A stretch of 64,000 nt of DNA from Viridothelium virens (GCA_010094025.1 ML991860.1:33590-97589), one strand, 5' to 3'; positions 47,852-59,491 are shown, counted from the first letter of the stretch. A program made the numbers and translations. The notes: generated by a model from the sequence alone, not told the origin.

Positions 47852-49753
47852 TTAATCTCTAATAACAGGTCTAGCCTTAACCCACAGCGGTGGCTTCTGC
47901 CAAAGGGTCCAGCTCGGCTGTTTCTTCCAGTCCCGGCTCTCCGGGCAGAGCTCAAGATCGAAATGCCACAGCATCTTAGCCAGGATAATGCGCATCTCGT
48001 GGTACGCGAGGCTGTTGCAGGTCAGGAATCAGCATCCAAATCATGGGCGAGAAAACTCACTTTTTCCCTAAGCAGTTGCGAGGGCCGTAACTGAACGGCT
48101 GCAGCACATCCTTTCGGTCACTCTCATAACCACTACCTGGCAGCCAGCGTTCAGGTATAAAAGTATGAGGACTCTTGAAATTGAGCGGAGAATGGTATGC
48201 GACCGATTGCGGGACAATGACCCAAGTCTGCAGAATAAAATGTTAGGGCAACCAATTCATCTCGATGATTAGCCAAAGCGAGCTCACATTTCCAGGTACC
48301 CACTCTCCACAGATTGTGTTTCCTCCCTTTGCGATATCGCGTGGCAATCCCTCTGGAACCGGAGGGTAGCAGCGAAGTCCTTCTTCAAAGCAGGCCGATA
48401 AGTATTTCAGGCGCGGCAGGTTTTCGAGAGTAAGAGAATCTTCACAGTCCAAAGACCTAACCTCATCAACAGCTTTCTTCAACTTATCTGGATTAGTGAG
48501 AAGGAGGTACGATAGACCACTCAAAAGAGTCGCTGTGGTCTCGGTGCCTGAATTTAAGAACAGTTAGCATGGTCTCTGGTAGAAGCTCCCATCATCACCA
48601 TTCCAACTCTTGCAATGAAGCCATTGATGCATCCATTTGAGGCGCCAGAGCTCTGGTGAATAAAGCGAGGATATGGTACACGCCCCACAAAATTACATAC
48701 CGGCAATCATAAACAAGGACGAGTTCGCATGCATCTTCTGCAAACTGAGAATGTCTGAGCCCTTCTCGAGGACCAAATTCCAAATGTCCGGTTTGTCGGT
48801 TCCTCGTTCGAGCCGGCGATTCACCCTGTCAGCTGAATACTGAAAGTGCTTTTGCCGCGCCTCTTTCAGAGAGGTCGGCATCATGTGATCCATCAGGAAG
48901 CGTGTAATCGGATACTTTCGTAAAATAGGGAGGATAGCGAGGTATTTGACGTTAGCATAAATGGACTTCACCCAGGGCGAGTACTCGGATCGATCCAACA
49001 GACCCAGCTTTTCGCCAAATGTGAGGTCCGCCATGACGTCAAATGTGGTACAGTTATAGAGGCTCACGAGATTGAGTTCTCGCTCTGGGTCTTCATTGAG
49101 CGTTTTGTGGATATTGCCTATCAATTGGTCGACATATGTCTTGATGAGTGGTTCCTGAAGCCTTAGCGCCTTGTCCGAAAACGCGTTGGTAAAGATCTTG
49201 CGGACACGAGCATGCTCAACGTCATCGCGCGTTGTTAGTAGGTTATACTCCCCGTTGGCTTCTGTTGCGATAAATTGCGTGCTCTTTGGGTTTGCCTCCC
49301 TGTGGGCGCTACGATACCCGTAAATGTCCTTCCAGGCTTGTGGATTGATATAGGACACTCTATCTGGGCCGACTCGCACGACTTCGCCATACCGATCATG
49401 CATGCGAGCAATCCAGGGAATAATATTGCCGCTTAGATGATGAGAATCGTAGACCATAATGGTTGAAGCAGCTAGCTTGGGCCCGGGGACTGAGTTCCAT
49501 GGCGTCAGCGCGGGTTTCTGTCGAGGAATATCGACTTACATTTACTAAGGGGGTGAAAATAGACATTGTAAAGCGCAGTGGAGACAATCTTGAGGACGAG
49601 CTTGGAAACGTTAGCAAGTAGATGAGACTTGAGCAGGCAAGTTCTTTCCAATACCAGGAAGAGGATGATTCCGAAAAGCGCATAGATGTTTCGAGACTGC
49701 AAGTTGTAGAGGAGTGCTTGGGACTCAGCCATCAGATGCACCGTTCCCTTCAT
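47852..49753 (-). CDS. Cytochrome P450 monooxygenase, membrane-anchored
   Basis: Exons 49753-49540, 49489-48701, 48547-48288, 48227-48061 and 48011-47852 give 529 residues with phase kept across four introns (50, 153, 60 and 49 bp). A hydrophobic anchor (about residues 22-60) precedes the PGPKLAA proline-rich hinge. The I-helix oxygen motif AGTETT is created by splicing intron 2, the K-helix ExxR is EEGLR, PERW is present, and the haem loop is FSYGPRNCLG with Cys at about residue 473. It resembles the fungal CYP65-like group of secondary metabolism, though the family number is a guess. Lying 1.1 kb downstream of the NRPS in convergent orientation, it is the best candidate for oxidative tailoring of the peptide or one of its monomers. 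An ER-bound enzyme needing P450 reductase is expected. Confidence 0.95.
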
Positions 49754-50643
49754 GATATCTGTGGACTGATTTAGAACCAGATATCAATCTTAACTGAAGG
49801 TTTGGAATGTTATTCCACACGAATGTGCTTCTTCCAAACCCTCTTCCAAACGCTCAGAACTCTCTTCATTATATAGTACAGTATGCACAGATGAACTACG
49901 GAGCATACCGGTCCCGGATCTGGGCGGGAGTTGACCAGCACGATGGTTAGGGTTTTCTAGCCTTGGGGTTATTTGTTGTAGGGTCCTCTTTTTCGTCATA
50001 TACTCCCTGTTAAACCTGGCTAAATGTAAGGATGATCTCGATAAATTTCCTGCTTCTCAATGTAATTCGATAGCTCGGACCAGGTTTATCAGTACAGCTG
50101 ATACGCTCAACAATAGCATCTCTAATAGAAAAATATCACTAGAATTCTTGCAAGGTAGAACCTTTTTGAAAGGCAACTTGGCCTACAGCTTCAGGTTTCC
50201 TATGAAAAGCTTACCTAAGTTAGAACTAAAGGCTTGGACATTGCTTATAACCATTTTTGTTTGTGACTATGTGGAAAGGGGAGCCAAGGCCTTCAAAAAT
50301 TGCCTTTGTTAGCGCTGCTGCAAGAGCGAGCAGAACACATGCGGTGTTCGGGAGGTATCCTGCAAACACCATGTGCCAATCTTCAACCGTCGCGGCACAG
50401 CGTCCGGAAGCCGGCACACGGTGGAGCCCATGTCACAGACTGGACTCGATGAGATTCTAGGAAATCAGATGGACCACATACGACAGCAGCCATGCTTGGC
50501 ACGGTAGAGTTAGATTCGTTCAACTAAGTGGTGCAAAAGGGTCTATACTTTACATTACCCTGGCTATACCGTATATATGTGTAGAATGTATGTATACAGT
50601 AAGCATAACTCTTGAATAGGAGGTATATTGAACCGGATAAAAG

Positions 50644-50706
50644 GATTCCGGTGCGGAAAGAAGAGATTCCGCTCCGAAAAGAAGATATTCCGATCCGAAA
50701 AGAAGA
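50644..50706. repeat. Three tandem copies of a 21 bp unit
   Basis: Units at 50644-50664, 50665-50685 and 50686-50706 share the pattern (g/t)attccg-n-tccgaaaagaaga with few changes; a fourth starts at 50707 and breaks off. The length is a multiple of three and on the minus strand it reads as heptads of the form LLFGxES, but that 60-residue frame has no other support. Confidence 0.85.
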
Positions 50707-50769
50707 GATTCCAGAGGGGCGTGAGGGCTCACGGTTAGGACGGCCGGCGGAATGGGCGGTTAGGCACGG

Positions 50770-51600
50770 GTGACCAGGGATTCCGCATCGTTTAATCTAT
50801 CGTCCGACATCAAAGCACTAGAGAACTCCCAAGAGGTTGCGATCATTCTGAACTCTCCAGATTCTCTGCTATGGAAGACAGTGGCTCAGCGTTGTCAGTT
50901 CTTGAATCATTTTGAAGACCAATACCAGATGATGGCGCAATCCTACAGGTCTCAGTAGCTCATGGGTCCAAAGCAAAGCAAGGCATATCGAGACAATCAG
51001 AAATCGAAAAATTGGCGCATCTTTACTTTCAGAATCGAAATTCTCTGATCTGTGCTGGTCCTCTCCTCAAGCGTGGTCGAGTCGAAGAGTCATACAGCTT
51101 TTATCAGCACAGACCCCAATGAGCATTTTGGTTCTTTTGACGAGGGCCTCGGATTCAAGTCTGGCGCACCGGACGATGAGATCGTGCTGGCGCTAGACAT
51201 GCAGAAAGAGCCTTTGAATCCCTCTAGGGTGTTGCCCTTGATAGATGCCTGTATTTATTAGTTCTTCAGACCATGTTCTTGATTTCCTTCTTTGGTCTAG
51301 TTCAAGTGATGAAGAAACAAGATATGAGCTATTCAGCAAGTCCAAGGGATTGCATGATTTTCTCTACAATATTTCCAATGTGAAACCTTCTGTCTCTGTC
51401 TCCTTGCTAGCTCTGCATGTGTTGTCGAAGTTGTGTTGGGATGGATCCAACCCCTGGATCGCACGCTATGTCACTGACGATCGCACATGTAACTGGACCC
51501 TTTTGTCTTTTGCGTAAGTTTAGTTGGGGTGAACTGACTTTACGGAAGCCAAAGGGTACGTTCTTGTATATTGTGTTCATATCATTCTTCAGATTCTAGA
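50770..51600 (+). pseudogene. Possible decayed gene (adjacent frames, unidentified)
   Basis: Three plus-strand frames follow one another: 50770-50958, 51052-51261 and 51245-51517. The second and third overlap by 17 bases in different frames, as a frameshift would produce. The pieces read like ordinary globular protein (for example ILNSPDSLLWKTVAQRCQ and DEGLGFKSGAPDDEI), but I recognise no family and cannot connect them with good splice sites. They could also be exons of a real gene. Confidence 0.25.
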
Positions 51601-52153
51601 TCTGCCATCTTTAGGCGCGGATTTATCCAGACTGCAGTGGAATAGCTATCCTGATGATCTGAACTTGGTTTACTACTCTTGAGTGGTTCGGCACGCGCCG
51701 AGTCCGGATTTACGTGCGACATTTTGCACGTTGCTGTAAGTGGAGTACCGAGCGTACGGGCCACCATCGTTGACATCGTTGAAAAAGTGCATTGCCCTAT
51801 AGTCTGGCTCTTTCAGCCTCTGAATGCACGATAAAATGAAAGAGGACCCCCTACGACTTCAGCCGCGATAAGATAATAAGAAAGCTTTTTGTAGGTGCAG
51901 TGGAAAGGACTCCTGGCCGTGGCTCCGACTACTCAAACCTCCAAATTTACGCGTGTCGTAAACGCAGTCTGAGTGATGAATATAACAATCTTGCGGTTGT
52001 AGAGGTCGCGCGGCGGAGGAAATGCAAAATACTATCAGAACAGGAATGGATCCATCTGCTACAAGACATCAATCCTTGATATTTCTCTTGGGCCGACAAT
52101 ATTCAGGAATTTGACAGTCCAACTACCGGTGAAAGCGACTTTTGTTATGCCTA

Positions 52154-52348
52154 TTATCGGTGATATGGCCACGGCTGCTCGTCGAGGTGAGAAAGGTACA
52201 TCTTTTGGGCTGTAGACATCTTGCGGTGCTTAGGCCTTATGAGGTACACACCTAAAGCTTGATTAATTCTGTGGACGATGATAAAATGATGGCCGGCGAT
52301 TCTGTCGAATGCTTTGATGACTTCGGGATCAGAATACTTCACTATCAC
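52154..52348 (-). other. Short open frame, unidentified fragment
   Basis: Sixty-four residues beginning MIVKYSDPEVIKAFDRIAG. A donor-like gtgtgt lies about 100 bases in. No start context, partner exon or family match is evident; it may be a gene fragment or chance. Confidence 0.15.
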
Positions 52349-53163
52349 CTCAAATGAAGCGGCGTAGCCATTTGATCTAAGTACTGAATTAAATCATCGG
52401 AGCGAGGAGTCTCAGACGTCTGTAGATTAGCTCGGCTGCTGACTGGTCGCCCACTTATTTGCCGCAGTCAGCCGAGCTGGAAAGATCTTGGATTGATTGA
52501 TCATGGAGTTTGGCCTCGAATTTCCATTACAGTCATGCCTAATCATGACGTCGTGATGTTATCGAAATGAGGAATATTTCATCTAGCTCGTTAAGCTTTC
52601 TAGAACACCTGACTCTGGCATGGTAGAGCGACGCTTTGACAAGGTATCACAATCATATGAATTCGATGCTCAAGCTCCTGTCGAGTGATCAGGCCGAACG
52701 TATGACGATCGGTGAATACCTAGTCATCACTACTTCGTGAACTAGTTTGATGCTTGAGAGAGGCTTTTAGTACCGATAGTTGCAAGTTTTCTCAACACAA
52801 CTGCAGGTCATCATGTCGACCAGTTCCAAGGGTGTGTGGTGATGATGAGTAACTCTGGTGACACCCAGGGCCGGCTCTAGCTTGAGCAAGCACGTGACCG
52901 AGGCAGCCCTTCCGGTTTTGGCAGCCCACCACAGCTTGGATGTTGTCCTGATTTTGCGCGGATTGGGCTCACCCCTATATGTCCGACCTGTGACCGAACA
53001 CTGTCGACTCTTGCAGGCTCATACGTCTTCGCTCCTGCAAAGCATTCTCCATTATGAGATCCTTCGAGATTCTAGCTCTTGCATCTGGTGCGATCTTTAC
53101 TATGGGGAACCTGGACGCAACGTGCCTCGGTGGAGCCGGGATGCTGCGCTCCTGGCCTCACTC

Positions 53164-53188
53164 GCCCGCCGGATTGAGTTCGGCGGGC
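53164..53188. other. 8 bp perfect inverted repeat (hairpin) upstream of the PHD-finger gene
   Basis: Arms gcccgccg (53164-53171) and cggcgggc (53181-53188) surround a 9-base loop. It lies about 355 bases before the chosen start and could form a stable hairpin if transcribed. Confidence 0.5.
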
Positions 53189-53541
53189 TAGTCAATTTGA
53201 GGCCGATCTCCTCCAAAAGATGCAGCACCCGATTTCTAAACCCACACCAGACCGGTACCGCGATTGCAATCCAGCACACCTTTACACGTCTGGCTGCTAC
53301 GATCTGGTCATGTTCCGGCCTTGTTCTCGAGTCTTTTTCGCCAAATTCCCTGTGCCCTCTCAGCTCACTTGATCCTGAGTCTCCTTCAGATCTTCTTGAG
53401 CTCTACAGCTCGGTGAGTGCAGTGGATCGACTCTTATTGCTTCACCATGACTCTTTGTTCTCTACAGCTTGCGACCGTGTCAGACTGACTATGACAGACC
53501 ATTCATACGTCTTTAGCTGCAGCTATTACCATTTCAAGAAA

Positions 53542-55870
53542 ATGTCTCCCCGCCGATCCAGTCGCCCTCGCACCACGCAGCCACCACCCAGCGCCCCCTC
53601 TCACAGCAATTCCACTTCCTCGGTCTCCTCCGCGCGCGCCGAACGATCCACGCGGTTCCATAACAAGCAATCTTCTCCTCAAAAATCTGCAACACCTCAG
53701 TCGCTGTCGTCCGAAGATGCTGATGACCCCGCTCACGCGCCGGACGCAGCACCCCGGCGCAGCAAGCGCGGTCAGACCAACGACGATGATCGCAATGAAG
53801 AAACTGCCGCCAAACTTGAAGATGAGCTTGAAGATGAGGTCGACGAGGAAGAAGAAGAGATTACAAGATGCGTGTGCGGAAATCAGGAGTACCCCGGGCC
53901 ACCGGTGGAGCTGGGGAAGAGCCACACCGCGGCTGCGACAAGCACAGACCTACAGAACGACGAGGCGGGAAGTTTGTTCATTCAGTGCGATATCTGTAAG
54001 GTCTGGCAGCATGGTGGATGTGTAGGCATCATGGACGAGGCCATGAGCCCGGACGAGTACTTTTGTGAAGAATGCAGGAAAGACTTCCACAAGCTCATGA
54101 CGGGCCAGGGAGGGTGAGTCAATCAACATTCCGTTCGAAACTTCAATTGCGAAATTTTTGTGGTCTTTGTGGGGCGAGGTCTATCCACCTTCTGCTTCTG
54201 GATTCTCGCGGTTGGTGCGATCGTCCATGCGTCTACTTGGGGACGTCCCATGCTTCATGAAGATTCAGTCTTGTCTTCAACCTTATTGACGCTTTTCAAC
54301 TCATGGTTGAACGAACTTGCTGACAATGGCATCCATCTTTAGTCAGAAATATTCTCGCTACCTACCAGTCCTTGACCCACCCCCAGCAAAGCCTACGAGA
54401 AAGTCTTCTTTTCCGAAAGAGCCAGACCGTGGGACAAAAAATAGTGACAAGAAGAAAGCCAATGCGGATGCGGTTACAAAGCGTCGATCAACGATGAATA
54501 GCCGAGGTGCATACGACGAAGCAGAAGTCTTGCGCATGGTCATTGAAGAAAGTAAGGGTGAAAATCGCACGCGTGGCGCCGAAAATGGCAACAGGAAGGG
54601 AAAGAGGAATCGAGATGACAGTAGTGACGAGTAGGTCACCCACAACTGCTCTTCACACAGGCACGAGAGCGTTTCGGATGAGCGACTAGGTTGCTAATGG
54701 CATGGGATAGTATTAAGCAAGAAAGAAAACGACAACGTACTGGGTCCGATACCCCAGAGCTGGCCTCTCATACAAATACAGCCTCTCTTACTGCCGAATC
54801 AGAGGAAGAACAATCGTCAACGAAAGCCAGTGCAAGCAAGAAGGCAAAGAGCGCTGCTGCAAGGAATCAAAGAGAAAAGGAGCTCAAGGACAAGGAGAAG
54901 GAACGCGAGCGCGAACGAGCCGAACAAGCCAGTAAACGGAGCGCAAGAGCTGGAAGGCGTCGTGCAGATGGTAAGATATCCCAAGCTGCCCCACCAAAAG
55001 CGCCATCGAATTAACGCGGCATCAGTTTCCGAATCACCCGACACCGCTACCAGCGGAGCGAAGCCCGCCGACGACAAATCCTCCTCCAAACCCGACGCCC
55101 CTAACTCCCCCGACATCTCTCCCCCCAATCCTCCCCTCTCTTCCTCCTCCACCACCACTACCACCCACCCCCGCAAACCCCCCACCAACAGCCACCGCCC
55201 AGCCAAGCGCGGCGGACGCCCCGGACGCACCCAGCCCCACCGCGACGCCTCCTCCCTCCTCCTCGGCGACCACGACTCCCCCCGCCACCGCGAGCACGAC
55301 GGCGGCGCCCTCTCAAACGGCCACCACCACGCCAACGGCGGCGGTGCCGACTCGGCGGGGACGAGTGGCGGCGGAGGAGGAGGAGGAGGAGGGGGAGGGG
55401 GAGGGGGAGGGGGATCGGGCAAGGGCAAGACGACGCGCAGTCATAATCCGCAGAAGACCGGGTGGGCGGAGCTAAGGCGCCGGGCGACTGGCATGATGGA
55501 GATTATCTCGCGCATTCAGGTTGAGCTGGCGGGCGAGAAGACGCCGCCGAGTGCGGGGTCCGCGTCTGCGACTGGGACTGGGACGAGGAGTCTGCGCGGG
55601 GTGGTTGTGGGGGGGCCGGCGGTGCCGGTTGCGGCGGCGTTGGCGGCGGTTGGAGAGGAGGTTCAGACGGTGGGGGCGCGTGGGGAGGAGAGGGCAGAGA
55701 CGGCGGCGGCGGCGGCGGCGGGGAAGAGCGCGGAGGGGTTGGGGATGGTGTTGGGAGGGATGGCGGAGCGCGAGTTTAAGGATTTGACGAGTGCGGAGAT
55801 GATGGACTCGTTGACGAGGAATCTCATGGCGTGGCAGAAGAAGTACGGGAAGGAGAGTGAGAAGGTGTGA
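53542..55870 (+). CDS. CTI6: PHD-finger chromatin protein, Cti6-like
   Basis: Exons 53542-54113, 54343-54630, 54711-54970 and 55026-55870 encode 654 residues, phase-consistent over introns of 229, 80 and 55 bp. After a Ser/Pro/acidic N-terminus comes one PHD zinc finger at about residues 109-185: RCVCG, then FIQCDICKVWQHGGCVGI, then YFCEECRKD. It is followed by a KYSRYLPVL segment, long Lys/Glu/Arg-rich coiled or disordered regions, a run of 17 Gly, and a conserved C-terminal block (ELRRRATGMMEIISRIQVE ... FKDLTSAEMMDSLTRNLM). This layout matches fungal Cti6, known in yeast as a subunit of the Rpd3L histone deacetylase complex that binds trimethylated H3K4. The start MSPRRSS was chosen on family grounds; the frame is open for 228 more codons upstream without homology. 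Confidence 0.88.
55362..55416 (+). repeat. Glycine-run microsatellite inside the PHD-finger gene
   Basis: A run of ggn codons, largely gga and ggg, encodes about 17 consecutive glycines. It is purine-only for most of its length and likely to vary in copy number between strains. Confidence 0.8.
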
Positions 55871-56461
55871 GGGCTTCGGCGGTTCACGAGGACATATATG
55901 GCAAGTGCACATGACTTTTTTTTCGGCGTTGAGTGGATCGGGGGGCGTTGTCACCCAAGCTGGCCCTGATTTCGGTCGAACCCAATGGGAGGGCCAAAAG
56001 CTTAATTTTCATGGGGGTTGTCTACTCTTCTTCTTGACATATTCGCTGCATGACCTTGAGGGTTCAGGTACATCTTGGCGGATATTGACGGCTGTCCTTG
56101 CGACAGACGTATTTGCATGCATTAGCGCTCTCTCTTGGCTCTTTCACATGGAATTTCTTTTGTTCTGTTGATAGTCTCGTGACATATGACATGTCTCTTT
56201 CGTAATGAGTTCTGAGACCAGGGAATAAGATCGAGTTTTCAGGAATCTATCAGCCTCTCAAGAATCACCTTTTCAATTTCAGTCGATGTCGCACATGACA
56301 GCATAGAACATTCTCTTATCCAGAACCCATCGTAACATTGCAATCATATCTAGACTAGATGAACAATCAGCCGTGCCCCTTGTCGAAATAGGGTATCATT
56401 CAGCAGGTACGTTCTCCTCGTATTTACGCCCCACTTTCGAAGGTTCGCCCATAACCTAATG
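55871..56461. other. Tail-to-tail spacer between the PHD-finger and DUF1769 genes
   Basis: Both neighbours end here. No coding signal beyond short chance frames; presumably two 3' UTRs. Confidence 0.5.
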
Positions 56462-58076
56462 CTATCCAGTCCCATGCTTCGCTTTCAAGAATTCTTCCAC
56501 CGCGCCGTCACTAAGGTTATCGATATCCCGGTTTGATATTTCATCCTCCCCTTTTCTGCCTTCCTCGGGCTGATCTTGCGACCTGCTCTTTTCATCTCGC
56601 AAATCTCCACCGAACCCAAGAGCAGAGAAGGCAGACGTGATCGAGTTAGCGAGGACTCTCGCCGCGTTGGCAGCAGTGGTCTTCGTGTCTGTTTCAGAAG
56701 TGTTGGAGGGGCTATGTGGACTGAATTTTATGGTCTCCTCGTGGGGAGCTGCGCCTTCCTCCTTCCCGGTTCTCTCCGGAGTGTGCAGATCGTCGGACTG
56801 CACGTTATCAAAATTTGAAGTCCGAGGGCTTGCTGAGTGCTGTGTCGGCTGAGCGTTGTCGTGTAATTCGCTACTTGCTGGCGCATCCTCCTTCTCAACA
56901 TCTCGCTTTTGGGACTCCAGGGTTTCTTGCATCTCTCGACCAAAGAGTAGCTTAAAGATGACGACGAAGAAAACGTCGCCAGTTCGACGATTCTTCAGAA
57001 CATAGCGGAGACTATGCGTCTTTTCGTCGATGTATTTGGCTACCGATATTGAGATGCCGGGGATTTTAAGGGAAAAACCTGGACCTTAATCAGCCATCCC
57101 ACATCCGAGCTAGCACCAAGGCAGGCAACCTACTTGAGAAATCCAAATACGAGTTGAAAAAGTCCGCCTGGTAAGTTCGACCTTCTTCGAATGTAAACTT
57201 CTCCAAGTTCCCTTCATCTAAGAAGAACTTCCTTCTCTTCTCCGCCTTCGGCGGCATGCCCACCCGCTCTCGAATCTCCATCCCATCCCCTTCACCCCCT
57301 TCCTCTATCACTCCGGCCTCGTCCTCCTGCACCCTCCTCTGCACGTCGTCTAGCCCTCCACCACCTTCACTTCGTCCCTCCTGCTCATTCACCTCCCCAC
57401 CACCCTCAACCTTCCCACCAACCCGCAACGCGAAAAAACTCGACAAAGCAGCTCCATACAGGTATGGTTCATCAGAATACGGATCCGAGTATATGCCAGG
57501 ATCGAGCACCGTGGTCACGATCTTCATGGCGGTTTTAAAGCCGGGAGGTAGGCGGTCGCGCACTGGGTGGTCGAAGTCGAAGCCCATGATCAGATCGGTG
57601 CCAGGGATGGAGCGCTTAGGGACGAAGGTGAAGGAGATGGAGTAGCGGTCGGACGTGTGCAGAGGGTGGGAGAAGTAGGGGGAAGAAGTGGGGGAGGTTG
57701 GGGGGAGGCCTGAGGGGGTTTGTCAGGGATTGGTACGTGGTGGAAGGGTAGCGGCAGTTATACTACTTTCATAGATGTAAAAGAAAAATTAAATCAATAA
57801 CGTGATTGCATGTTCTTGATGGAGTCTAAGATAAAAGACTTTGGAAAGAGGCTACGTACCATGATAGTCGCGGATGCGGACACGCAGGAAAGTCGTCATG
57901 AGGTCGTTCTCGATACGACATGATTCAGAGCCATTGACTGTTATTATGTGTTTTTCTGCCTCTTCGTACGAAGGTCCTGAGGTGACATGTAAGAGGTATT
58001 TATCTTCTTGATGAGGATCTATTCCAGCAGTCGGCGATAAGGGGGCCATTTCTGATATTCTTTGTCGCCGGATCAT
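56462..58076 (-). CDS. DUF1769 family protein, function unknown
   Basis: Exons 58076-57860, 57709-57134 and 57078-56462 give 469 residues with phase kept across introns of 150 and 55 bp. The N-terminus (YLLHVTSGPSYEEAEKH), the SPYFSHPLHTSDRYSISF block, DFDHPVRDRLPPGF, the EEGRTYQADFFNSYLDF block and the KYIDEKTHSLRYVLKNR block together are diagnostic of the fungal DUF1769 family, cytosolic proteins without an assigned role. A Gly/Glu-rich insert (about residues 155-205) interrupts the domain, and the last 150 residues are a Ser/Asp/Glu-rich tail predicted disordered. Splicing intron 2 rebuilds LDFSSFSLKIPG. The start could also be the in-frame ATG at 58049. Confidence 0.88.
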
Positions 58077-58643
58077 GAACTCTGTAGGATTATTGTTGAC
58101 TTTGAAAGACTACCATAATGGGAGGTGATCCTTGTCCAGGAATCATGACATAGAGGCCACCGAATTTGATAGGCTACCACACGAAAGGATCCCTGACCAT
58201 CTGGCCCCGCCCGGATTACTTCAACCATCGTCTCTTTCATGTGGAAGACTACTCTGTCATCCACCTTCGATTGACACCAAAATTTCTCCCGTTCCTGAGA
58301 AGGCTGCTTGTCATACCGTATCGCCGCGGCCGAGTGGTGGCTACGGCTACTCCGATAAGATCTTCAGGGTAAGGTAGTCCAGCGCTCTGAAGAGTATTTG
58401 CAAGACGCTCCAAAAGCCACGTAGCTATCCTTGATGGCTGAAATTAACAAATCGCAATTCAGAGTCACATTTGACCGATTAAATGCAACGGCGCATTGCT
58501 GGAATATAAAGGTGGGTAGCCGAACGTGGCTGTTCTGCTAAGAACTCAATATCTGCAACTTCTCCCAGTCGCTTTCATATGTCTTTCAAATAGCATTCTA
58601 GAGAGCTCTTTCGTGCCATAAAGAGGTCTCAAAGCCCGGGAAC
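58077..58643. promoter_or_regulatory. Divergent promoter between DUF1769 and the secreted protein
   Basis: No gene supported. A TATA-like atataaa lies at 58504-58510, about 134-140 bp before the ATG at 58644. A plus-strand open frame near 58132-58377 has no domain content. Confidence 0.45.
58504..58510 (+). promoter_or_regulatory. TATA-like box of the secreted-protein gene
   Basis: The sequence atataaa precedes the ATG at 58644 by about 134 bp, with a CT-rich stretch between them, as expected for a fungal leader. Confidence 0.4.
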
Positions 58644-59491
58644 ATGAAGCTGTCAAGTGCCTATCTTGCAATCCCTCTTCTCATAGCCTCTCCCTTAACC
58701 GCCCTTGCTACAGCCAATTCCCAACTCTTCACACGCAACGGTAGTGGTATTGTCTCAGAGTAAGTCCTCTCAGAAGTGTCATCGATAATGATCCTAATGA
58801 GCTATTTAGCGGTATTACTGCAGCACTTGAATACCAGCCGGCTCCTAATTCACAAAAACGCAACCCTATACTACGAGATGTACGAGGACTTACCAAGAGA
58901 CAAGATCAGTATTATATCGATCAGTGCCCACAGCAAGGTGCAGAAGTACCCCCAGGCTACACAGAGTGGAGGGGCTCTCGATGCGTGACCGAAACATGGG
59001 CAGGACCTTGGAGAAACTCTTGCAACCCATCGAATCCAGCCCCTCTGAATGCCCTCTTTTGGTTCAACGGTGCCTGCCGTGCGCAAGAATGGTGCGTCAA
59101 TGAGCCCTGGAACCCTAATTTTCAGTTTTCCGGCCAATATCCGCGAGCCGGGTGTGTTACCCATGCGCTCATGCAGAGAATCGTGCAGGCGGCAGCGGCA
59201 CACGCCCGACGCGTGGTCAGGCTGACACCGCAGAACCCGCAGCCGGATAGCAATCTTGCGATTGCTTTGAGCGGCGAGAATGACGACAGTGTGCTTTTCC
59301 AGGCTGAATCTATCACTCTCATCGCGAGGAATAAGAATTTTGTCCGGCTGGGCCAGCAGATCTCGTGCCAAGATTGTAGCACCCTGACCTTTTCGCAATT
59401 CCCGGCAGGTACGGATAACCTCAAGGCAGAAATCGTACTGCCGAATAAAAACGACGTCGCGTATCTCAGCGCCTATAGCTGGTATTCATAA
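58644..59491 (+). CDS. Secreted Cys-containing protein with Kex2-like processing site, unknown function
   Basis: Exons 58644-58759 and 58810-59491 (50 bp intron, gtaagt...tttag, phase 2) encode 265 residues. The first 24 residues are a clear signal peptide (MKLSSAYLAIPLLIASPL then TALATA). Dibasic KR pairs occur in NSQKRNP and in LTKRQDQYY (about residue 69), so a pro-region of about 45 residues is probably removed by a Kex2-type protease. The mature part begins with QDQYYIDQCPQQG and has about ten Cys, including RCVTETWAGPW, CRAQEWCVNEPW and SCQDC. I do not recognise the family; a beta-rich extracellular domain is plausible from the second half. It neighbours two other secreted-protein genes. 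Confidence 0.8.

Larger units (their letters stand above)
49754..53541. other. Gene-poor region with repeats and broken reading frames
   Basis: Nearly 3.8 kb without a gene I can support. It contains a 21 bp triple repeat (50644-50706), a set of adjacent plus-strand frames that look like a decayed gene (50770-51600), and a minus-strand fragment (52154-52348). The last 700 bases are the promoter and leader of the PHD-finger gene. No transposase or LTR could be recognised. Confidence 0.45.

Noticed and set aside
54817-55428. Minus-strand Pro-rich frame opposite the PHD-finger gene
   Set aside because: It is the complement of the Gly run and Ser/Pro codons; the plus strand has the PHD domain and consistent splicing.
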